Shown: positions 19,624 through 27,564 of the stretch, piece after piece
How positions within the stretch are numbered: position 1 is the first letter of the stretch
Layout: every line of letters starts with the position of its first letter
Assembly: GCF_001667585.1 (NCBI RefSeq)
Contig: NZ_LZJZ01000086.1
Location: 1-64,000 of the forward strand
Origin: Mycobacterium sp. E2733
GTDB taxonomy: Bacteria; Actinomycetota; Actinomycetes; Mycobacteriales; Mycobacteriaceae
DNA: 64,000 bases
Reading direction: 5' to 3'
The notes under the pieces: model-generated
What the model was told of the DNA's origin: nothing
The model's database searches: none
Seen by the model: only the letters and a program-made list of their open reading frames with translations
Program-made: the position numbers and the translations under genes

Positions 19624-21204
19624 TCAGCGCCAGCTGGGCAGCCAGATCTCCATGTCCCAGGTCTGCTGCGAAATCGGCAGACCGGTGAGCACCGGGAAGA
19701 GCCAGGCGAAGTTCGTAACCACCAACGCCACGTAGCAACACACGGCGATCAGCCCGAGCGTGCGTCGTTCCGAGCTCACCCCGCGGGCTCGGCCCGGCTG
19801 GTAGAGGATGTCGCCGCAGATCAGCGCAATCCCCATCACCAGGAACGGCGCCATCGTCGCCGCGTAGAAGAAGTACATCTGGCGGTCGATGTCGGCGAAC
19901 CAGGGCAGCCACCCGGCGCAATAACCGGTCAGCACAACGGCGTAACGCCAGTCGCGGCGGACGAAGGTGCGCCAGGCCGCATACAGCAGGACGGGGACCG
20001 CCAGCCACCACATGGCCGGAGTGCCCACCAGCATCTCTGCCTTGACGCACGACTGTGCGCCGCATCCGGAGACGTTCTGCTGATCGATCGCGTACAGCAC
20101 CGGCCGCAACGACATCGGCCAACTCCACGGCTTGGACTCCCACGGGTGGTAGTTCCCGGCAGCGTTCGTCAGGCTCTTGTGAAAATCGAAAGCCTTTGCG
20201 GTGTAGTGCCATAGCGAACGGATGGCGTCGGGCAGCGGCACCACCGAATGGGGTCCGATCGACTGGCCCACCTCGTGTCGGTCGATCGCCGTCTCGGACG
20301 CGAACCACGGCGCGTAACTGGCCAGGTACACCGCGAACGGAATGAGCACGAGCGCGTAAGCGGTGGGGATCAGGTCACGCCGGAAAACGCCCCGCCATGG
20401 GTTGGGCACCTGGTACTGGCGGCGCGCCGCCACGTCGAACGCCAACGACATCACGCCGAAGAACAACACGAAGTACAGCCCGGACCACTTTGTGCCGCAA
20501 GCCAATCCCAGCAGGACACCCGCCAGGAAGCGCCACCAGCGCACCCCCAGCCGCGGGCCCCACACCGTCTCGGCGGCGCGTCCCTCCAGCAAGACGACGT
20601 GCATGCGCTGGCGCACCTGATCCCGGTCGACGATGAGCGCGCCGAACGCGGCGACCACGAAGAAGGTGAGGATGCCGTCGAGCAGCGCGGTCCGCGCGGC
20701 GACGAAGCTGACGCCGTCGCAGATCACCAGCACGCCGGCGATGGCGCCGACCAGCGTCGAGCGGCTGATCCGCCGGACGGTCCGCGTCACCAGAACCACC
20801 AGCACCACGCCGAGCAGCGCGCCGGTGAACCGCCAGCCGATGCCGTTGTAGCCGAAGGTCGCCTCGCCGATCGCGATCAGCTGCTTGCCGATCGGCGGAT
20901 GGACCACCAGGCCGAACCCGGGATTGTCCTCCACCCCGTGGTTGTGCAGCGCCTGCCAGGCCTGCGGCGCGTAGTGCTTCTCGTCGAAGACGGGTGTGCC
21001 GGCGTCGGTCGGCGAACCCAGGTTGAGGAATCGGGTGATCGCCGCCAGCAGGGCGATCACGCCCGTGACGACCCAACCGCGGATGTGATCGATCGGCCCG
21101 AAGTCGGCCACCGGAACCATCGGTCCCGGGCTGACGACGGGCACGACACGCTCCGGGCCGGCGTCTTCCACGTCCAAGGACGTTTCGCGGGGCGGGGCGG
21201 ACAT
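19624..21204 (-). CDS. pmt: Protein O-mannosyltransferase
   Basis: A 526-residue GT39 membrane enzyme, the counterpart of Rv1002c. It transfers mannose from polyprenol-phosphate-mannose to Ser/Thr of exported proteins. The catalytic acidic motif follows the first membrane segment (VFDEKHYAPQAW), HPPIGKQLIA is the next conserved loop, and about ten hydrophobic segments follow, ending with the family tail WDMEIWLPSWR. I start at ATG 21204; ATG 21231 adds nine residues and would overlap the divergent rsmI start. The upstream 250-codon extension in this frame is antisense to rsmI and not real. Confidence 0.9.
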   Translation of the reverse strand: MSAPPRETSLDVEDAGPERVVPVVSPGPMVPVADFGPIDHIRGWVVTGVIALLAAITRFLNLGSPTDAGTPVFDEKHYAPQAWQALHNHGVEDNPGFGLVVHPPIGKQLIAIGEATFGYNGIGWRFTGALLGVVLVVLVTRTVRRISRSTLVGAIAGVLVICDGVSFVAARTALLDGILTFFVVAAFGALIVDRDQVRQRMHVVLLEGRAAETVWGPRLGVRWWRFLAGVLLGLACGTKWSGLYFVLFFGVMSLAFDVAARRQYQVPNPWRGVFRRDLIPTAYALVLIPFAVYLASYAPWFASETAIDRHEVGQSIGPHSVVPLPDAIRSLWHYTAKAFDFHKSLTNAAGNYHPWESKPWSWPMSLRPVLYAIDQQNVSGCGAQSCVKAEMLVGTPAMWWLAVPVLLYAAWRTFVRRDWRYAVVLTGYCAGWLPWFADIDRQMYFFYAATMAPFLVMGIALICGDILYQPGRARGVSSERRTLGLIAVCCYVALVVTNFAWLFPVLTGLPISQQTWDMEIWLPSWR

Positions 21205-21229
21205 CGGTGTCGATCGTAGGCTGTCCGTC

Positions 21230-22066
21230 ATGACCACCGGCCGCCTGTTGCTGGGCGCGACCCCGTTGGGCCAGCCATCGGACGCCTCGTCCCGCCTGAT
21301 CGACGCCCTCGCCCACGCCGACGTGGTGGCGGCCGAGGACACCCGAAGGGTGCGGACGCTGGCGAAAGCGCTGGACGTCGCCATCTCCGGTCGGGTGATC
21401 AGCCTGTACGACCGGGTCGAGGCGGCCCGGGTGGACTCGCTGATCACCGCCCTCAAGGCCGGGGCGACGGTGCTGGTGGTCAGCGACGCCGGGATGCCGC
21501 TGATCAGCGACCCCGGCTTCCGGCTGGTGGCGGCGTGCGTGGAGGCCGACCTACCGCTGACCTGTCTGCCCGGCCCGTCGGCGGTGATGACCGCGCTGGC
21601 CCTGTCCGGCCTGCCGGCCGAGAAGTTCTGCTTCGAGGGTTTCGCCCCGCGCAAGAAGGCAGCGCGGCGCGCCTGGCTGGACTCGCTGTCCGACGAGCGG
21701 CGCACCTGCGTGTTCTTCGAATCGCCGCGCCGGTTGGCCGCGTGCCTGCGCGACGCCGTCGACCAACTCGGCGGTGACCGCCGGGCGGCGATCTGCCGGG
21801 AACTGACCAAGGTGCACGAGGAGGTGGTGCGCGGACCGCTCGACGAGCTGGCGGCGTGGGCGGACGACGGAGTGCTTGGCGAGATCACCGTGGTCCTCGC
21901 CGGCGCCACCCCGCGCGCCGACCTGCCGTCGCTGGTCGCGCAGGTGGAGGAGCGGGTCGCCGACGGCGCGCGCGTCAAGGACGCCTGCGGTGCGGTGGCC
22001 GACGCGAATCCGGGGGTGCGCTCGCGCCAGCTCTACGACGCGGTGCTGCGGTCGCGGCGGGCGTGA
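21230..22066 (+). CDS. rsmI: 16S rRNA 2'-O-ribose C1402 methyltransferase
   Basis: A 278-residue tetrapyrrole-methylase-fold RNA methyltransferase, counterpart of Rv1003. Family motifs are LLLGATPLGQPSDAS, VVAAEDTRRVRTLAKAL, VLVVSDAGMPLISDPG, CLPGPSAVMTALALSGLP and the RsmI-specific FEGFAPRK with FFESPRRLAACL. It methylates the ribose of C1402 in the ribosomal decoding centre. It is divergent from pmt with 25 bases between starts and convergent with pabB with three bases between stops. Confidence 0.92.
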   Translation: MTTGRLLLGATPLGQPSDASSRLIDALAHADVVAAEDTRRVRTLAKALDVAISGRVISLYDRVEAARVDSLITALKAGATVLVVSDAGMPLISDPGFRLVAACVEADLPLTCLPGPSAVMTALALSGLPAEKFCFEGFAPRKKAARRAWLDSLSDERRTCVFFESPRRLAACLRDAVDQLGGDRRAAICRELTKVHEEVVRGPLDELAAWADDGVLGEITVVLAGATPRADLPSLVAQVEERVADGARVKDACGAVADANPGVRSRQLYDAVLRSRRA

Positions 22067-22069
22067 GGG

Positions 22070-23323
22070 TCAGCCAGCCGAGAACGCGGCGGCGATGCGT
22101 GGCTGCCCGACGATGGGGGACGCCTTGTGCAGGCACTCGGCCCATTCGGCGTCGGGATCGGAGTCGGCGGTGATCCCCCCGCCGACGCCGAGCACGGCGC
22201 CGCCGTCGGCGTCGAACTCGACCGTGCGGATGGCGACGTTCAGCTCGCATCCGGCCGCGGGGGAGGCCAAACCTATTGTGCCGCAGTAGATCCCGCGGCG
22301 GTGGGGCTCCCATCGGGAGAGCAGTTGACGGGCCCGCTGTTTGGGCGTTCCGGTGACCGAGGCGGGCGGGAAGGCGGCGTCGAGCAGCGCCGACGTCGGC
22401 AGCTCCACGGGGACCTGCGCCGACACGGTGGACACCAGGTGCCACACGCCGGGGGCGCGCCGCACCACCAACAATTCGGGCACGGTGACGGTCCCGACCA
22501 GCGCCACCCGGCCGAGGTCGTTGCGGACCAGGTCCACGATCATGATGTTTTCGGCCACCTCTTTCGCCGACGCCCGCAGCGCCGACGGCCAGGCGTCCAG
22601 CGGCAGGGTGCCTTTGATCGGGCTGGACGTCACGAGCGTGCCGCGCCGCCGCAGGAAGAGTTCCGGGGACAGCGACGCCACCGCGCCCCAGGGCCCGGCG
22701 ACGTACGCCGCCCGCGCCGGCGCGGTGCGGGCGATGCCGTCGGCGAAGAACTCCAGTGGGGCACCCGTCACCGTCCCGGTGAAGTGCGTGCATACGCACG
22801 CCTGGTAGACCTCGCCCGCGCGGATGGCTTCGAGGCAGTTCAGCACCCCGTCGCGGTGAGCCGCCCGGTCGGCGGGCGCCCAGTCGATGCGGCAGTCGCG
22901 CTCCGGGGGCGGCGCCGTCGCCAGCGCGGCGGCCAGCCAGTCCGGCATCGGCATGCCGGACAGGCTTTCGTACCACCACTGCCCGTCCCGGTCGCGGCGC
23001 AGGACGCAGTCGGTCCAACCGCCCGCGGCCTCGGGGATCCGGCTCGGCCCGCCCTCGGCGCCGGGGTCGGGATAGGAGAGGTAGCCGATCCAGCCGCCGC
23101 CCACCGCAGGCGGGTCGACGGTCTGCGTGGCCAGCTGGACCGCGAAGGCCGCGTCGAGATCGACCGGCTGCGCCGCCACGCTCGGGGCGATCACCGCCAG
23201 CGCGCCGAACCAGTCGCCGGTCAGCGCGGCCGGCGGCGGCAGCCCGAGGCGTGCCGTGGCGTCGCCCACGGCACGCAGCACCTGGGGTGCGGCGCCAAGG
23301 TCGCCGAGCCGGTCGATACGCAC
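22070..23323 (-). CDS. pabB: Aminodeoxychorismate synthase component I
   Basis: A 417-residue chorismate-binding enzyme, counterpart of Rv1005c. It makes 4-amino-4-deoxychorismate for folate synthesis with an amidotransferase partner not present in the window. Core signatures are GEVYQACVCTHFTG, PELFLRRRGTLVTSSPIKGT, EVAENIMIVDLVRNDLGRVA, FPPASVTGTPKQRA and the terminal GVGGGITADSDPDAEW. The KGT motif of PabB is present. It is the last core gene before the sigma factor and the exopolysaccharide block. Confidence 0.9.
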   Translation of the reverse strand: MRIDRLGDLGAAPQVLRAVGDATARLGLPPPAALTGDWFGALAVIAPSVAAQPVDLDAAFAVQLATQTVDPPAVGGGWIGYLSYPDPGAEGGPSRIPEAAGGWTDCVLRRDRDGQWWYESLSGMPMPDWLAAALATAPPPERDCRIDWAPADRAAHRDGVLNCLEAIRAGEVYQACVCTHFTGTVTGAPLEFFADGIARTAPARAAYVAGPWGAVASLSPELFLRRRGTLVTSSPIKGTLPLDAWPSALRASAKEVAENIMIVDLVRNDLGRVALVGTVTVPELLVVRRAPGVWHLVSTVSAQVPVELPTSALLDAAFPPASVTGTPKQRARQLLSRWEPHRRGIYCGTIGLASPAAGCELNVAIRTVEFDADGGAVLGVGGGITADSDPDAEWAECLHKASPIVGQPRIAAAFSAG

Positions 23324-23351
23324 CGCCCTAGCTTGACAGAAGGGCGGTCAG

Positions 23352-24263
23352 CTAGCCCCGGCTGACGTCACGGGAGGTCGCCAGGGCCACCAGTTTGTCC
23401 GGGTTGCGCGTCACGTAGAAGTTGGTGATCTTGTCGTCGGCGATCTCCAGCGTGATCACGCCTTCGAGCTGATCGCCGAGGTAGAGCAGCACGGCCGGCG
23501 CGCCGTTGCACGTCACCATGTCGACGCGGAACTCGCCGAACTCCGCCGCCTTGCGGATCAGGCCGACGATGGCGCGGGCCACCCGATCGGCGCCCACCAC
23601 GGGCCGGCGTGCCGCGGACACCTTGCCGCCGCTGTCCGCCGTCCATGTGGCGTCGGGGGCGAGCATGGTCATCAGCGTCTCCACGTCGCCGCTGGCCGCC
23701 GTCGCGAGGAACTGGGCGGTGATCTGCGCGTTGCGTTGCGGGTCGGCCGCGTCGAACCTCTTCCGCCGCGCCCGTACGTGTTCGCGTGCCCGGTGCGCCA
23801 CCTGCCGCACCGTCGGCGCCGGCTTGCCCACCGCCTCGGCGATCTCGCCGTAGTCGAATCCGAAGACTTCGCGCAACACGAACACCGCCCGCTCGTCGGG
23901 GCTCAGCGTCTCCAGCAGGACCAGCATCGCCATCGAAATCGATTCCGCCAGAACGACATCGGTGGAGGGATCCTGCTCGTCGAGCAGCAGCGGCTCGGGC
24001 AACCACGGCCCCACGTACTCCTCGCGGCGGCGCGCGTCGGCGCGCAGCGCGTTGAGCGCCTGGCGGGTCACCAGCTGGGCCAGGTATGACTTGGTGTCGC
24101 GCACCGTCGACAAGTCGACCGCGGCCCACCGCAGATAGCTGTCCTGCAGCACGTCGTCGGCCTCGGTGGCCGAGCCCAGCATCTCGTAGGCGATGGTGAA
24201 CAGCAGCGGGCGCAGCAGGGTGAACCGTTCCGCGTGCTCACTGCGCGCCGGCGGGCGCGTCAT
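23352..24263 (-). CDS. ECF41-type RNA polymerase sigma factor with SnoaL domain
   Basis: A 303-residue extracytoplasmic-function sigma factor. Sigma region 2 (LFTIAYEMLGSATEADDVLQ) and region 4 (LSPDERAVFVLREVFGFDYG) are followed by a C-terminal SnoaL/NTF2-like domain. The ECF41 hallmarks are visible: WLPEP between regions 2 and 4, a DSGGKV variant of the DGGGK motif, and NPDKL near the end. In ECF41 factors the C-terminal domain is a built-in regulator replacing a separate anti-sigma factor. The ATG overlaps the stop of the upstream oxidoreductase gene by four bases (ATGA), the expected ECF41 partner arrangement. Confidence 0.85.
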   Translation of the reverse strand: MTRPPARSEHAERFTLLRPLLFTIAYEMLGSATEADDVLQDSYLRWAAVDLSTVRDTKSYLAQLVTRQALNALRADARRREEYVGPWLPEPLLLDEQDPSTDVVLAESISMAMLVLLETLSPDERAVFVLREVFGFDYGEIAEAVGKPAPTVRQVAHRAREHVRARRKRFDAADPQRNAQITAQFLATAASGDVETLMTMLAPDATWTADSGGKVSAARRPVVGADRVARAIVGLIRKAAEFGEFRVDMVTCNGAPAVLLYLGDQLEGVITLEIADDKITNFYVTRNPDKLVALATSRDVSRG

Positions 24264-25435
24264 CGCAGTGCGATCTCGGCCGGCGCCGGCGCGGGCCTCT
24301 TGCCGCCCTTGAGCCAGAGGTACGACCCGGGCTTGGCGGCCTCGCGCCGGATGGCCCACAGCGTTCCCTTGCAGATGGCCTCTTTGATGGACGCGCCGGT
24401 CCGGCCGCCCAGCGCCAGGTTCACCGGGGTGTCGTCGGTGTGCGACAGCTGCACCGTGCCGTAGGTGCGGCCGAGGCTGATGCACTGACCGACGAACGCC
24501 TGGCTGAGCAGGGCCGGGGCGGTTCCGGCGATGCGGCTGAGCACGGTGTTGGCGGCTTGCACACCCAACGGCCCGGCGGCCTGGCAGCTCATCCGCAGAG
24601 GCTGTCCCGATGGTGCGGCGGCGTCGCCCGCCGCGACGACGTAGGGGTTGTCGACGCTGGTCAGCGTCTCGTCGGTGATCAGCCGGCCTACCGCGTCCGT
24701 GCTCAGCCCGCTGCGCGCGGCCAGGTCCGGCACGACGAATCCGGCCGTCCAGATTGTCGCCGCGCTCGGCAGCACGGCGCCGTCGCCAAGCACCACCGCG
24801 TCCCAGCGCACCTCGGTCACCATCGCCGATTCCAGCACGTTGACGCCGTAGCCGCGTAGGCGCTTGGCGACCGAACGCCGGCCCCGCTTGCTAAGCGACG
24901 GGCCGAGCGCCTCGCCGCACACCAGGGTCACCTGGCGGCCCTGTTCGGCCAGCTCGGCAGCGGTTTCGATGCCGGTCAGCCCGCCGCCGACGACCGTGAC
25001 GGGCGCGGCCAGCGGCAGGTCGGCGAGCGCGTAGCGCAACCGCTGCGCGCTTTCCAGGTCTGCCACCGCGTACGCGAAGTCGGTGAATCCGGGCACCGTC
25101 GCCGGTGTCGCGCCGGTGCTGCCGACCGCGTAGATCAGGTAGTCGTAGTCGAGCTCGGCGCCCGAGGACAGCAGGACGCGCCGCGCGGTGGCCTCGATGC
25201 GATCGACGGTGTCGACGACCAATCGGATGCCCTCGCCGAGCAACGTGGAGTAGTCGGCGGTCGCCGCGCCGGTGTCGGCGACCAACTGGTGCAGGCGGAT
25301 TCGCTCCACGAAGACCGGGCGGGGGTTCACCAGGGTGATGTCGATGTCCGGACGTTGACGTAGATGGTTCGCGGCCAGCGTTCCGGCGTATCCGCCTCCG
25401 ACCACGACGACATGAATTTTCTGGGCGGCAGTCAT
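24260..25435 (-). CDS. FAD-dependent NAD(P)H oxidoreductase
   Basis: A 391-residue pyridine-nucleotide-disulphide-type flavoprotein similar to NDH-2 and AIF-like enzymes. It has the FAD loop VVVVGGGYAGTLAANHL, the NAD(P) loop VTVVGGGLTGIETAAELAEQ and the second FAD motif NPYVVAAGDAAAP. No membrane anchor is evident at the C-terminus, which ends in a Lys/Pro-rich tail. It is the first gene of a two-gene operon with the ECF41 sigma factor, the usual partner class for this group. A candidate ECF41 promoter lies 37-63 bases upstream. Confidence 0.85.
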   Translation of the reverse strand: MTAAQKIHVVVVGGGYAGTLAANHLRQRPDIDITLVNPRPVFVERIRLHQLVADTGAATADYSTLLGEGIRLVVDTVDRIEATARRVLLSSGAELDYDYLIYAVGSTGATPATVPGFTDFAYAVADLESAQRLRYALADLPLAAPVTVVGGGLTGIETAAELAEQGRQVTLVCGEALGPSLSKRGRRSVAKRLRGYGVNVLESAMVTEVRWDAVVLGDGAVLPSAATIWTAGFVVPDLAARSGLSTDAVGRLITDETLTSVDNPYVVAAGDAAAPSGQPLRMSCQAAGPLGVQAANTVLSRIAGTAPALLSQAFVGQCISLGRTYGTVQLSHTDDTPVNLALGGRTGASIKEAICKGTLWAIRREAAKPGSYLWLKGGKRPAPAPAEIALR

Positions 25436-25471
25436 TGCTGTCTCCTGTTCTCACGGGCCTGATGCCCTCGA

Positions 25472-25498
25472 GACACCGCAGGTCCGCAGAGCGTGACA
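25472..25498 (-). promoter_or_regulatory. Candidate ECF41-dependent promoter
   Basis: On the minus strand, TGTCACG (complement of 25492-25498) is followed after 16 bases by TGTC (complement of 25472-25475). ECF41 promoters are described as TGTCACA at -35 and CGTC at -10 with a similar spacing. The site is 37 bases upstream of the oxidoreductase start, which fits autoregulation of this operon. Confidence 0.5.
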
Positions 25499-25577
25499 GG
25501 CCCGCCCCACATTGTGACGCGTCTCACGGGAGCCACCGCCGCGGCGGGGCCGTGCGGCGTCGGACCCGGGGATGGCC

Positions 25578-25620
25578 GGGTGGTGCGTGTTACGCTGCGC
25601 TACGCCAATTTGACCTGCCC
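25578..25620 (+). promoter_or_regulatory. Shared promoter motif, copy A
   Basis: GGGTGGTGCGTGTTACG at 25578-25594 followed by TGACCTGCCC at 25611-25620. The same two blocks recur upstream of the GGDEF-EAL gene (27438-27454 and 27478-27487). TACGCT within the first block could be a -10 element. It lies 82-124 bases upstream of the first lipoprotein gene. Confidence 0.5.
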
Positions 25621-25701
25621 CGCGTCGGATACACGCACCGGATAACCCAGGCAGTATGGGGCCACTTCAGTGTGCATCGGTGTGTGTTGGGAGAAGCGAC
25701 C

Positions 25702-27366
25702 GTGAAGACGAGGAAGAGCGCGCTGGCCGCTGTCGTGTGCACGGCAATGGTGCTGAGCGGATGCGGTGGCAAAAGCGATCCGGGCCCACTGTCCGCGATG
25801 GTGAGTCCGGCCATCCCGCCCAGCGCTCAGGAGATCCCCAATCCGCTGCGCGGCCAGTACGAAGAAGGCCTGAATCCGCTTTTCCCGCAAGGCAATCCAG
25901 CGCAGCAGCGGTACGCCGCCTGGCCCGCTTCGGATGACGCCAGCTTGCGGGTTTCCTGGCGGCAGCTGCAGCCCGTCGACCCGCGCACGCTGCCCCCCGA
26001 CGCTCCCGACGACCGCAAGTTCGACTTCAGCGTGATCGATGACGCGCTGACGAAGCTCGCCAGCCGAAACATGCGGCTGACCCTTGGCGTCTACGCCTAT
26101 GAGTCCTGCTGCAACGATTCCTATCCGGACAACACCAACGTCGCGATTCCGGACTGGATCCGCTCCGCGGCCACCAGCTATCCCGCGGCGCCGAGCGGTT
26201 CCGGACCAGTTGTGGCACAGGCGGTCCCGAATTGGAACGACGCCGACTACCTGAATGATTTCGGGCAGCTGCTTGCCGCGCTCGGGCGGCGCTATGACGG
26301 CGACGAGCGCCTCAGCGTGTTCGAGTTCTCCGGATACGGTGATTACGGGAAGACCAGCCTCGCGTACGTTCGTGACGCGCTCGGTGCGCCCGGGCCGACG
26401 CCGGACGACAGCGTGTCGAAGTTGGGCTATTACAGCCAGTTCCGCGATCAAAGCATCACCAAAGCGTCCATCGGGCAACTGGTCGCCGCGAACGTCGGCG
26501 CGTTCCCGCATACCCAACTGGTGGTCGCTGCCGAGAATCCCGAGATAGTCCGCGAATTGTTCGCCGACGACGTGACGAAGAAGCTGTCCGCACCGGTCGG
26601 CGTCCGCGCGGATTGCCTTGGGGTGCAGTCACCCCTGCCGGAATGGGCCGAGTCCAGCGACTCTCACTATGTGCGGTACGACGACGCCGCGGTCAACGCG
26701 ATCAAGCAGCGGCTCACCTCGGCGCTGGTGATCAGCCAGTGGTGCCGGCTGCCGAGCGGGACCGACCCGCGGTCGTACTACGAGAAGGCCCTCCATGACG
26801 TCGTCAGGTATCACGTCTCGATGACAGCGAGCGCCGACTTCCCCGACCGGGATGCGCCGTCGGCGATGGACCCGAAGCTATATCTCCTCTGGGCCAAGGC
26901 GAACACCTCTGCCGGTTACCGCTATTCGGTCGAGGCCAAGCCGGGATCGCAGTCGATCCAGGGCAAGGTGGCGTCCATCTCGGTCGTCTGGACCAACTAC
27001 GGCTCGGCGGCGGCCACCGAGCGATGGGCACCGGGTTACAAGCTGGTCGATTTCTCGGGAGCGGTGGTCCGCACCATTCCGGCGACGGTCAATCTCAAGA
27101 CGCTGTCGCACGACGACTCCAGCCAGTCACGCGAGGAGGCGGTTCCGGAATCGTCGACCGAGTCGGTGCACGTCGACGTCACGGGCCTGGCACCCGGGCA
27201 CTACACGCTGCGCGCGTCCGTGGAATGGCAACAGCACAAGCCGGGCGCCTCACACGTGGTGAACTACGCGCCGATGGCGCTCGCCCGCGACGGGCGGGAC
27301 GGTTCCGGCCTGTATCCGATCGCCACGCTCGACATTGCCAGCGACGCCTCCGCCAACGGTCAATGA
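25702..27366 (+). CDS. DUF4874/DUF4832-type glycosidase-like lipoprotein, copy 1
   Basis: A 554-residue lipoprotein from GTG 25702 (ggagaag upstream). Signal peptide and lipobox VLSGC are clear. The mature part has the NPLRGQYE opening, SWRQLQPVDP, FSVIDDALTKLASRNMRLTL and LGRRYDGDERLSVFEFSGYG, typical of DUF4874 glycoside-hydrolase-like TIM barrels. A C-terminal beta domain (SVVWTNYGSAAATERWAPGY) of the DUF4832 type follows. The position after the GYG motif where copy 2 has Glu (SENH) reads YGKTS here, so a possible catalytic acid is lost. It opens the exopolysaccharide block and is about three-quarters identical to the gene at 29438. A role in processing or binding the polymer at the cell surface is inferred. 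Confidence 0.75.
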   Translation: MKTRKSALAAVVCTAMVLSGCGGKSDPGPLSAMVSPAIPPSAQEIPNPLRGQYEEGLNPLFPQGNPAQQRYAAWPASDDASLRVSWRQLQPVDPRTLPPDAPDDRKFDFSVIDDALTKLASRNMRLTLGVYAYESCCNDSYPDNTNVAIPDWIRSAATSYPAAPSGSGPVVAQAVPNWNDADYLNDFGQLLAALGRRYDGDERLSVFEFSGYGDYGKTSLAYVRDALGAPGPTPDDSVSKLGYYSQFRDQSITKASIGQLVAANVGAFPHTQLVVAAENPEIVRELFADDVTKKLSAPVGVRADCLGVQSPLPEWAESSDSHYVRYDDAAVNAIKQRLTSALVISQWCRLPSGTDPRSYYEKALHDVVRYHVSMTASADFPDRDAPSAMDPKLYLLWAKANTSAGYRYSVEAKPGSQSIQGKVASISVVWTNYGSAAATERWAPGYKLVDFSGAVVRTIPATVNLKTLSHDDSSQSREEAVPESSTESVHVDVTGLAPGHYTLRASVEWQQHKPGASHVVNYAPMALARDGRDGSGLYPIATLDIASDASANGQ

Positions 27367-27437
27367 CGTCCTCGACGACCGCCTGTTCTCGCCGTCGACC
27401 AGCGTTCGCACAAGTTGCTCGTCAGCCCGGATGACGC

Positions 27438-27487
27438 GGGTAGTGCGTGATACGTTTTTGCTGACCAAAACCGATCGTGACCTGCCC
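27438..27487 (+). promoter_or_regulatory. Shared promoter motif, copy B
   Basis: GGGTAGTGCGTGATACG at 27438-27454 and TGACCTGCCC at 27478-27487 repeat the two blocks found upstream of the first lipoprotein gene, with seven more bases between them. TACGTT may be the -10. It suggests that the cyclic-di-GMP gene and the first lipoprotein gene respond to the same factor. Confidence 0.5.
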
Positions 27488-27564
27488 GGGCCAGCGTAAA
27501 CCCGGGATCCGCCCCGAGACCGTCCCCCGCCCGGCTGGGATGCATGCCCGTATCGGAGGAGACC

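Noticed and set aside
22127..23365. 412-codon plus-strand open frame over pabB
   Set aside because: Shadow of pabB with a Gly/Arg/Gln-rich translation and no family features.
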